A DNA stretch of 64,000 bases from Arenibacter catalasegens (lineage in GTDB: Bacteria > Bacteroidota > Bacteroidia > Flavobacteriales > Flavobacteriaceae). A model generated the notes under the pieces. That model saw only the letters and a program-made list of their open reading frames with translations. It did no database searches and was not told the DNA's origin. The stretch is taken from the NCBI RefSeq assembly GCF_002909235.1, contig NZ_PHQQ01000021.1, positions 1 to 64,000 of the forward strand, in the 5' to 3' direction. A program made the position numbers and the translations under genes. Below, piece after piece: positions 57,285 to 64,000 of this stretch (position 1 is its first letter; each line of letters starts with the position of its first letter).

Positions 57285-58892
57285 ATGGATAAAAAGTATG
57301 CTATTTATGCTGTTTTGTTTGCGATATTTTTTTCGCATGCCCAAGAGGTTGCACTTCCGACCGATCTAAGGCAGCATAACTTAAATGAATTCAATTCCAG
57401 TTTATTTAATCCCGTTTTTTCCCTCGACCGGAACAATCCCCAGTCCATTGCATGGTGGTCCAGGTATCAATGGCAAACTATTGACGCTGATCCAACTTCC
57501 ATGTTTCTAAATTATTCCAAAAAAATAAACGATCAATCGGCTATTGGAGTTGGTTTTATCCAGAATAATACGGGTGTGTTTTTAAATACAGGAGGAGTGC
57601 TTAATTATGCATATGCCTTTAATTTCGACAATAATATGCAACTGTCTCTAGGGTTGAATGTTTTTGGTTTTAGTAGTGAAATTGCGGATGACCGTTATAG
57701 TCCAGATCCTGATATTTTAATTCCTCAATTGCAGGTGTCCAATGCCTTTATTATGCAATTTGCACCTGGTGTACGATTTTCCGTAGACGGATTTGGTGTA
57801 GGTTTTACGGCAGAAAATCTTTTTGATTATAATTTTTCTACCAATAAGAGTTTTTCAGAATCCGATGAAAAAATCTATATGGGTATGGTGGACTATCGCC
57901 TTCCGTTAACACTTTTTGATGGAGCAGATAATGCCTACTTACAGCCTTTGTTGTATGTGAAGTCGGTTCCTTATGGCGATACCCAGGTTGGGTTAAACGC
58001 ATTATTGTCGTCCAATATATTTTGGGTGCAAGGGGGCTATAATAGTTTTTATGGGCTATCTGGTGGATTGGGAGGTAGGTTCTTTAAGCATTTGTCGTTG
58101 GGTGTCCTAATGGAATATGGTCTGGATGCTGATATTAAGGATCAGGATCCGAGTTTTGAAATAATCGCAGGATACACTTTCGGTAGTCCCGATGCCCGTA
58201 AAAAGGTAGTAGGTTTTGAGGAGGAAGAAGAACAGATGGAGCTGGTAAAACAGGAGAATGAAAATGAATTGAAAGAAGCAGTCCAGGAAGAAGAGGAGTT
58301 GAAAATGAAGGAGGAGCTTACAAAAGCAGAGGCTTTGGCTGAGAAAAATGCCGATAAAAAACCTAAAAAACAGAAAAGGGTAAGAGGTAAGAAAAAGAAA
58401 GCTCTTGCTGAAGAATTGAGGCTGGCCCAAGAATTGGCCGATGCAAAAAGTTTGAAGGAGAAGCAGGAGGCCGAAGCTTTGGCTAAGGCTATTCAATTGA
58501 AGGAACAGCAAAGATTGGACTCGATAAAGGGTATGGAACTGGCACTAGCAAATAAAATTCAGGAAGATTTGGATAGGATTGCAGCTAGGAAGAAGGCTGG
58601 TAAGTCCGTGACTCAAGGCCATTATGAGGAGGTAGATAAATTGGAAGGGCACAAGGCCGGATTTTATCTAATTGGCAATGTATATGGAACCAGTAGGTAT
58701 CGTGACATATTTATTCAAAATCTCAAGAAGAAAGGGATTGATGCCAAGTTTTTCTACTTAGCCAAGACCAAATGGGACTATGTGTATTTGGAAAGGTTTG
58801 ATACTTTGAGCGATGCCGAAGCGGCACGGGATAATAACTTCGGTGGCAAATATTCAGAAAAAACGTGGATTCTTAGGATTATCGCGGAGTAG
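57285..58892 (+). CDS. PorP/SprF outer-membrane protein with coiled coil and SPOR-like domain
   Basis: 535 residues from ATG 57285. A signal peptide (ending SHAQ) is followed by a PorP/SprF-type barrel (about 20-310: LRQHNLNEFNSSLFNPVFSLD, GVGFIQNNTGVF, LGGRFFKHLSLGVLMEYG). A Glu/Lys/Ala-rich coiled coil with the basic patch KKPKKQKRVRGKKKK follows (about 310-455), then a C-terminal domain (about 465-535: GFYLIGNVYGTSRYRDIFIQNLKKKG, WDYVYLERFDTLSDAEAARD) of SPOR-like beta-alpha-beta pattern. SprF-type proteins bind type IX cargo at the cell surface. Confidence 0.88.
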   Translation: MDKKYAIYAVLFAIFFSHAQEVALPTDLRQHNLNEFNSSLFNPVFSLDRNNPQSIAWWSRYQWQTIDADPTSMFLNYSKKINDQSAIGVGFIQNNTGVFLNTGGVLNYAYAFNFDNNMQLSLGLNVFGFSSEIADDRYSPDPDILIPQLQVSNAFIMQFAPGVRFSVDGFGVGFTAENLFDYNFSTNKSFSESDEKIYMGMVDYRLPLTLFDGADNAYLQPLLYVKSVPYGDTQVGLNALLSSNIFWVQGGYNSFYGLSGGLGGRFFKHLSLGVLMEYGLDADIKDQDPSFEIIAGYTFGSPDARKKVVGFEEEEEQMELVKQENENELKEAVQEEEELKMKEELTKAEALAEKNADKKPKKQKRVRGKKKKALAEELRLAQELADAKSLKEKQEAEALAKAIQLKEQQRLDSIKGMELALANKIQEDLDRIAARKKAGKSVTQGHYEEVDKLEGHKAGFYLIGNVYGTSRYRDIFIQNLKKKGIDAKFFYLAKTKWDYVYLERFDTLSDAEAARDNNFGGKYSEKTWILRIIAE

Positions 58893-58899
58893 CACTAAA

Positions 58900-59496
58900 C
58901 TACTTCTTGATTTCGTGGACAATTAATTGGTCCAAGTAGGCTATAGTGTTCAGTAAGTATTTTCTATCGCCTGTAATAGTGGCCATGGAAACTGCGCCTT
59001 GTATCATGGTAAAAAGTTGTTTGGAAAATTGAAGAGGGGTAACGGGTAACTTTAGTTCATTGTTGTTGGATCCATTTTCCAGGACCAAGGCAATTTTTCC
59101 TTCAATAGTTTTTATAATTTCTCTTGTGGCGGCCAACAACTGTTTGTTATTGTGATTAGCATCAATACCAACATTTAAAATTGGGCAGCCCCCCAAATCT
59201 TCTACAAAGGTGTCATAGTGCCGATAAAAATTGGTAAGGACAAAAAGTTTCTCAAGTGATGTTCCATTTGAATTTAATTTTTCATCAATTTCAGTTAGGA
59301 GTTTTTTACTATTGTATTCAAATGCGGCAAGCGCCAAGGAATCTTTATTTTCAAAGTTTCCGTATATGGCTCCTTTGGTAAGTCCAGTAGCCTCTGTAAG
59401 ATCACTCATACTTGTTCCTACATAACCGAGCTTGTTAAAAATAGGCGCAACGGTTTCTATGATATAGGCGGTGGTTCTTTCAGCTTTTGTAGACAT
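58900..59496 (-). CDS. TetR-family transcriptional regulator
   Basis: 198 residues. The helix-turn-helix is in IIETVAPIFNKLGYVGTSMSDLTEATGLTKGAIYGNFENKDSLALAAF (about 12-59). The C-terminal ligand-binding domain resembles the AcrR group with GGCPILNVGIDANHNN. The ligand and targets are unknown; no adjacent efflux pump or divergent enzyme gene is present. It converges on the PorP/SprF gene with a 7-base gap. Confidence 0.92.
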   Translation of the reverse strand: MSTKAERTTAYIIETVAPIFNKLGYVGTSMSDLTEATGLTKGAIYGNFENKDSLALAAFEYNSKKLLTEIDEKLNSNGTSLEKLFVLTNFYRHYDTFVEDLGGCPILNVGIDANHNNKQLLAATREIIKTIEGKIALVLENGSNNNELKLPVTPLQFSKQLFTMIQGAVSMATITGDRKYLLNTIAYLDQLIVHEIKK

Positions 59497-59555
59497 CTCC
59501 TTACAGTTTTATGCTAATATAAAAAATATTATACTGCATGGTATTTATTGTTAAT

Positions 59556-59588
59556 AAAAAAAAGGCATCCAATTATGTATTGGATGCC
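59556..59588 (-). terminator. Terminator of clpB
   Basis: GGCATCCAAT / ATTGGATGCC form a perfect 10-bp stem (59564-59573 with 59579-59588) followed on the minus strand by eight T, 20 bases past the clpB stop. Confidence 0.92.
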
Positions 59589-59608
59589 CAAGTATTGACA
59601 ATGATAAT

Positions 59609-62209
59609 TTATTTTGCTAATTCGTTCTCATTTCTAAATACCAACTGGTCGTCAAAGGAGTCTATGAGGATAAGCCCACCTGGTTGAATATTGCCACTTA
59701 ATAATTCTTTGGAAATATTGTTCAATACTTCTTTCTGAATTACCCTTTTTATGGGACGTGCACCATATTGTGGGTCGTATCCTTTATTGGCCAAATATGC
59801 AATGGCCTCATCCGTTGCATCAATTGTTATATTCTGCTTGGCAACCAATTTTTTAAGCAGATCTAATTGTAGGACTACTATCTTGCTGATATCTTTTTTA
59901 TTTAAAGGGGTAAACATGATAATGTCGTCTATACGGTTTAGAAACTCTGGTCGTATCGTTTTTCGCAATAGCCCAAGCACTTCTACCCTTGCGGCTTCTG
60001 TGGCGCTATAGATGTCTTTGTTGTCTTCAAACTTTTCCTGTATAATATGGCTTCCCATATTACTGGTCATTATTATTATGGTATTCTTGAAGTCTGCCAC
60101 CCGGCCTTTGTTGTCCGTTAATCTACCTTCGTCCAGCACTTGCAACAAGACGTTAAAGGTATCTGGATGGGCTTTTTCAATTTCATCCAGTAATACTACG
60201 GAATAGGGTCTTCTTCGCACTGCTTCGGTCAATTGCCCTCCTTCGTCATAACCAACATATCCTGGAGGTGCCCCTACCAATCTACTCACAGCATGTCGCT
60301 CTTGATATTCACTCATATCAATTCGCGTCATGGCATTTTCGTCGTCAAAAAGATAGGCGGCCAATGTTTTGGCCAATTCTGTTTTTCCTACCCCGGTTGT
60401 TCCTAAAAATAAGAAGGAGCCAATGGGTCTTTTGCTATCCTGTAATCCGGCCCTACTTCTTCGTATGGCATCGGAAACCGCTTGTATTGCTTCTTCCTGT
60501 CCAACCACTCTTTTGTGGAGCACGTCTTCCAACTGCAACAGTTTTTCACGTTCGCTTTGGAGCATTTTTGTAACAGGGATTCCTGTCCATTTGGCCACCA
60601 CTTCGGCTATATCTTCGCTAGTTACCTCCTCTTTAATAAGAGTCTCCCCAAGCTGTTGTTGTTCCAGTTCGGTTTCGAGTTTTTCCAACCGCTCTTGGGC
60701 TTCTTTTATTTTTCCGTACCGGATTTCTGCAACCTTTCCATAATCCCCATTTCGTTCCGCTCTTTCGGCTTCCACCTTAAAGTTCTCAATATCGTTCTTT
60801 GTTTTTTGGACGTCGTCTACAACGGTCTTTTCGCTTTCCCATTTAGCAAATATTTCATTGCGTTCCTCCTTTATATTGGCCAAATCTATGTTTAAAGCTT
60901 TTAATTTTGAGGTGTCGTTCTCTCGCTTTATAGCTTCTATTTCAATCTCCAACTGCATTATTTTGCGATCTAAAACATCGAGTTCCTCGGGCTTGGAGTT
61001 GATTTCCATTCTTAACTTGGAAGCTGCCTCGTCAATAAGGTCAATAGCCTTATCCGGCAAAAATCTATTGGTAATGTAGCGTTGCGATAATTCTACTGCA
61101 GCAATTACAGCTTCATCCTTAATTCTCACCTTGTGGTGCGCCTCATATTTTTCTTTTATCCCCCTAAGAATGGATATTGCACTTTCGGTATCCGGTTCAT
61201 CTACTATGATCTTTTGAAACCTTCGTTCCAGGGCCTTGTCTTTCTCAAAATACTTTTGATACTCGTCCAAGGTAGTGGCTCCAATGGCACGCAGCTCTCC
61301 ACGGGCCAAGGCTGGCTTTAGTATATTGGCTGCATCCATGGCACCTTGGCCCCCGCCTGCGCCAACGAGAGTGTGGATTTCATCTATAAAAAGCACAATG
61401 TTTCCATCGGAAGAGGTTACTTCCTTGATAACAGCTTTCAAACGTTCCTCAAATTCCCCTTTGTATTTAGCACCAGCAATTAGTGCGCCCATATCCAATG
61501 AAAAAATTATTTTATCCTTTAAATTTTCGGGGATATCCCCTTGTACTATTCTATGGGCCAAACCTTCGGCAATAGCAGTTTTACCTACTCCCGGCTCACC
61601 TACTAGCATAGGGTTGTTTTTGGTTCTCCTAGAAAGAATTTGCAACACCCGTCTTATTTCCTCGTCCCTTCCAATTACTGGATCCAGTTTACCACTATCT
61701 GCAAGTTCATTAAGATTACGGGCATATTTATTCAAGGAATTGTAAGTGTCCTCTGCGCTTTGTGAGGTGACTTTCCCTCCCTTTCTCAATTCGGAAATGG
61801 TAGCCTTAAAATCCTTCTCCGTAACCCCTTGGTCTTTTAGGATTTGGGCTATTTTGCTTTTGGATTTGAAAATAGCCAATAACAAATGTTCTATGGAAAC
61901 ATATTCATCTTCCATTTTTTTTGCGATAATACTAGCCTCGGTCAAGGTTTTATTGGCTTCCCGGGAAAGCATAATTTCTCCACCTGAAACTTTAGGGAAG
62001 CTTTCCAGTTCCTTTTCTAAGATTTGATTTAATAAGGTGGTATTGACATTCAGTTTTTTGAGAATAAATGGGAGCACATTTTCCTCAACCTCGGAAATGG
62101 CCTTAAAAATATGTTCGTTCTCAATTTGTTGGTGGCCTAAACCTTGCGCTATTTGTTGCGCATGCTGTATGGCCTCCTGTGATTTTATAGTGAAGTTATT
62201 AAAATTCAT
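59609..62209 (-). CDS. clpB: ATP-dependent disaggregase ClpB
   Basis: 866 residues. The N-domain (1-145) has two Clp repeats. AAA-1 has Walker A GEPGVGKTAIAEG and Walker B VLFIDEIHTLVGAGG. The middle coiled-coil domain typical of ClpB/Hsp104 is at about 400-520. AAA-2 has GTTGVGKTELAKTLA and VVLLDEIEKAHPD. With DnaK it rescues aggregated proteins after heat stress. It has no close operon partner. The 5' region carries stem-loops and an inverted repeat (62244-62320). Confidence 0.98.
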   Translation of the reverse strand: MNFNNFTIKSQEAIQHAQQIAQGLGHQQIENEHIFKAISEVEENVLPFILKKLNVNTTLLNQILEKELESFPKVSGGEIMLSREANKTLTEASIIAKKMEDEYVSIEHLLLAIFKSKSKIAQILKDQGVTEKDFKATISELRKGGKVTSQSAEDTYNSLNKYARNLNELADSGKLDPVIGRDEEIRRVLQILSRRTKNNPMLVGEPGVGKTAIAEGLAHRIVQGDIPENLKDKIIFSLDMGALIAGAKYKGEFEERLKAVIKEVTSSDGNIVLFIDEIHTLVGAGGGQGAMDAANILKPALARGELRAIGATTLDEYQKYFEKDKALERRFQKIIVDEPDTESAISILRGIKEKYEAHHKVRIKDEAVIAAVELSQRYITNRFLPDKAIDLIDEAASKLRMEINSKPEELDVLDRKIMQLEIEIEAIKRENDTSKLKALNIDLANIKEERNEIFAKWESEKTVVDDVQKTKNDIENFKVEAERAERNGDYGKVAEIRYGKIKEAQERLEKLETELEQQQLGETLIKEEVTSEDIAEVVAKWTGIPVTKMLQSEREKLLQLEDVLHKRVVGQEEAIQAVSDAIRRSRAGLQDSKRPIGSFLFLGTTGVGKTELAKTLAAYLFDDENAMTRIDMSEYQERHAVSRLVGAPPGYVGYDEGGQLTEAVRRRPYSVVLLDEIEKAHPDTFNVLLQVLDEGRLTDNKGRVADFKNTIIIMTSNMGSHIIQEKFEDNKDIYSATEAARVEVLGLLRKTIRPEFLNRIDDIIMFTPLNKKDISKIVVLQLDLLKKLVAKQNITIDATDEAIAYLANKGYDPQYGARPIKRVIQKEVLNNISKELLSGNIQPGGLILIDSFDDQLVFRNENELAK

Positions 62210-62243
62210 ATAGTTGTTTTTTTTAGGTTATTGTTTACTTTTG

Positions 62244-62320
62244 TAAGTTGTTAAAGGCAACAACCTTACCACTGTGTTCTACAGGACAAAATGTCGCTTA
62301 ATCGTGAAAAATGAGCGACA
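62244..62320. promoter_or_regulatory. Inverted repeats in clpB/ytxJ divergent region
   Basis: TGTCGCT (62292-62298) is inverted as AGCGACA (62314-62320) with a 15-base gap. Nearer clpB, a stem-loop on the minus strand pairs TAAG-GTTGTT with AACAACTTA (62244-62268). No CIRCE element (the HrcA operator) is present. A heat-stress operator or mRNA structure is possible. Confidence 0.3.
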
Positions 62321-62375
62321 ATTAGGCAGCTTGTAATTTTTGAGGCCTTGTACGACTTAATATTAAAATTACGAA

Positions 62376-62771
62376 ATGGGAATTCTTAAGACGCTTTTTG
62401 GGAAAGATAATAATAAAGAAAAAAGGAAGGCCAAGGTGGCTCCGTGGATTCCATTAGTGTCTGTTGAGCAGCTAGGGGAAATAAAGGAAAAATCCAAGGA
62501 TAAGCCTCAGGCAATTTTCAAGCATTCTACGACCTGCGGAATTAGTAGTATGGTTATGAACAGGTTTAATGAAGGTTATGATATACCTACCGATAGTTTA
62601 GATCTTCATTATCTGGACCTGCATAATTTCCGCTCGGTTTCAAATGAAGCTAGCAATACCTTTGGTGTCAGACATGAGTCGCCTCAGTTGCTTGTAATTG
62701 TAAACGGAGATGTAGTTGCGCATGAATCCCACGGGGCTATTACCCAATTGGATTTAAAAAAATACATCTAG
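62376..62771 (+). CDS. ytxJ: Bacillithiol-system redox protein YtxJ
   Basis: 131 residues. A monothiol bacilliredoxin-like protein: the key cysteine is Cys54 in FKHSTTCGISSMV, and HYLDLHNFRSVSNEASNTFGVRHESPQLLVI follows the thioredoxin-like fold. Family members are linked to bacillithiol, the low-molecular-weight thiol of Firmicutes and many Bacteroidota. The gene is alone, divergent from clpB, with a long hairpin at its end. No other bacillithiol gene is in the window. Confidence 0.92.
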   Translation: MGILKTLFGKDNNKEKRKAKVAPWIPLVSVEQLGEIKEKSKDKPQAIFKHSTTCGISSMVMNRFNEGYDIPTDSLDLHYLDLHNFRSVSNEASNTFGVRHESPQLLVIVNGDVVAHESHGAITQLDLKKYI

Positions 62772-62812
62772 TTTTAAAGAGTTATCTTTCTTTAAAACCA
62801 GATGCATTTTTC
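62763..62812. terminator. Bidirectional terminator between ytxJ and lipoprotein gene
   Basis: An 18-base stem with two mismatches (62763-62780 with 62789-62806), the ytxJ stop codon inside the first arm. It is followed by TTTTT on the plus strand and T-rich sequence on the minus strand. Confidence 0.8.
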
Positions 62813-62850
62813 ATTTTGGGGCTAAAAAAATAAGTAAGACTTATTTTACT

Positions 62851-64000
62851 TTAATTAAATCTATGTCTAGTGACAATTCCTTTTAATTTGGCTTTTAAAT
62901 CTTCTCCGGCATCATAAACCATTTGTTCATTACTAGGGAACGGAACCGCAGTAAGTTGCAGCAAAGGCACTAGATCTTCTTCCAGGGCATTTGTGTCACC
63001 ATTGTGTTTGGCATAAACGTGGTTAAAGATAAATTGGCTGGCCAAGGGATAAGAATTAATTTGTTGTTGATTTTGTAAATCCAAAAAGCTTACATTTCCG
63101 ACTACTTCAACCGACTTCTGCTGGGTAAATTGATAAAAGTTACATTTTACGGTTTTAAATTTGTCCACCTTTATTTTGTTACCCAAACTGTCCTTTAAAA
63201 CCTCTCCTTGAGGGTTTGTGGCATATTTGTAACCATCCTTGATCTGCTTTTCTTTGGAGATTTGTTTTTCGGTAACTTGTTCCGGACTTATGTTTATATC
63301 CCTGAAAGCCACTTGCAGCTCATAGTCATATTTAATATTTTCCAAAGCATTGGTGTGATAAACTGTCCAAAGATCGTTTAACCCGTAGGTGTTGAAATTT
63401 AATAATTCCTGTTCCAGACGATTAGGGACTATTTGTTCCGAATCGTTGATCATGACTACTTGTACATAATCCATGCCTTTGTTATGGGCTTCTTCCAATT
63501 TAAGCCCGGTATCCTTGTAATTGGGACTTAGCTCGTTTAAATAGGTAAATTGGTCAAAAGCTTTTCTAAAATCTTCTTTGTAGTTGCCAGTGTTTAAGAG
63601 GGCAGTGGCGTTGTTGTACAGATAGTCGGACAATTGCCGTTTCGACTTTAGTATTTCCTCGTCATAATTCTTAAAGGCAAATCTAGCGTCCCTATTATCA
63701 TCCTGCAAATTTAAAGGCATTAAAGGTTTTATGCGCTCCTGAATTGATTTTAGGTTCTGATAACGATTAAAGATTACCTCATGGTTTGCCGGATTGTTAT
63801 CCTTTTTCAAGAATGCAATCTCTTGAAGCTCACGTTCGGTATTTTTCTTAAAAGCTTCCTCCAACAACTGAATGTAAGGTTGATTGGACTTCTTTGTCTT
63901 ATTTTCTGCAATGTTTTTCAATGCTGTATTAATGGCATTGCCATAATTACCCGTATTTAGGGCTTCCTGTGTTTTTTTAACCCCTCCACAAGAGATTAAA
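62851..64000 (-). CDS. Lipoprotein of unknown function (5' end outside window)
   Basis: The reading frame continues from 63921 to the right edge: upstream codons read LISCGGVKKTQEALNTGNYGNAINTAL, a lipobox Cys then a repeat-like helix, so the true start lies outside. About 382 residues are visible. Two TPR-like stretches are present (EALNTGNYGNAINTAL, LLNTGNYKEDFRKAFDQFTYL), then a beta-rich C-terminal half (YELQVAFRDINISPEQVTEKQ, VKCNFYQFTQQKSVEVVGNV). I do not recognise the family. An envelope location is likely. Confidence 0.75.
   Translation of the reverse strand, partial: LISCGGVKKTQEALNTGNYGNAINTALKNIAENKTKKSNQPYIQLLEEAFKKNTERELQEIAFLKKDNNPANHEVIFNRYQNLKSIQERIKPLMPLNLQDDNRDARFAFKNYDEEILKSKRQLSDYLYNNATALLNTGNYKEDFRKAFDQFTYLNELSPNYKDTGLKLEEAHNKGMDYVQVVMINDSEQIVPNRLEQELLNFNTYGLNDLWTVYHTNALENIKYDYELQVAFRDINISPEQVTEKQISKEKQIKDGYKYATNPQGEVLKDSLGNKIKVDKFKTVKCNFYQFTQQKSVEVVGNVSFLDLQNQQQINSYPLASQFIFNHVYAKHNGDTNALEEDLVPLLQLTAVPFPSNEQMVYDAGEDLKAKLKGIVTRHRFN

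Overview
The window looks like ordinary core chromosome of a marine-type member of the Flavobacteriaceae (phylum Bacteroidota; the Maribacter/Arenibacter/Zobellia neighbourhood is a guess). Three things point there. Several genes have the Bacteroidota -7 promoter element (TAnnTTTG), one with a TTG exactly 19 bases upstream. Lineage-typical proteins occur: PorP/SprF, PorD, DUF6095, DUF4249 beside a TonB receptor, DUF6913 and YtxJ. The DNA is AT-rich, with 4-8 base gene overlaps. I see no tRNA, insertion sequence, prophage or CRISPR array.

Layout. 1-540: the 3' end of an rRNA operon (5S rRNA), followed by two degenerate tandem copies of the 5S tail, each with its own terminator. 594-7152: a nucleotidase, a DUF6095 membrane protein, a TonB receptor/DUF4249 lipoprotein pair and monomeric isocitrate dehydrogenase. 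7153-12000: a sparse stretch with rplS (clear promoter and possible leader), trmD, a coiled-coil membrane protein, an HtrA protease and four long intergenic regions, one holding an orphan terminator. 12104-15226: dapF, an acetyltransferase, mltG and a lytic-transglycosylase-like protein. 15280-17909: dnaA, a low-molecular-weight phosphatase and an RsmI-type methyltransferase, all leftward.

18109-28350: a thioesterase, a leftward ribD/HAD/EamA/YigZ operon, then rightward acetyltransferase-prmC, LOG-ligA and a sugar-acid module (GntP permease, fumarylacetoacetase-family enzyme, small conserved protein). 28500-35129: a leftward run with a 5'-nucleotidase split into two genes in reversed domain order, fdhD, a small DUF7009-like protein, an FdhF/YdeP-type molybdoenzyme, an acetyltransferase and a NIPSNAP protein. 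35201-41812: DUF6913-dapA, then bamD-rpoZ-coaBC-porD-recN, combining outer-membrane assembly, transcription, CoA synthesis, type IX secretion and DNA repair. 41944-47841: fabI, a glycosyltransferase, YbbR, coaE and a two-component system.

48047-54398: leftward gluconokinase, miaA, a voltage-gated-type K+ channel with a zinc ribbon, an exonuclease/UvrC-like fusion, a YggS PLP protein, hbd and a Gfo/Idh/MocA oxidoreductase. 54667-64000: pcm, smpB, two lipoproteins, a PorP/SprF barrel fused to a coiled coil and SPOR-like domain, a TetR regulator, clpB, ytxJ and a lipoprotein cut by the right edge.

I found no clear new system. The observations most worth a second look are the 5S-tail repeats, the PorP-coiled coil-SPOR fusion, the exonuclease/UvrC-like protein lacking a GIY-YIG tyrosine, the split reversed nucleotidase upstream of the formate dehydrogenase accessory genes, and the possible small RNA ahead of icd.
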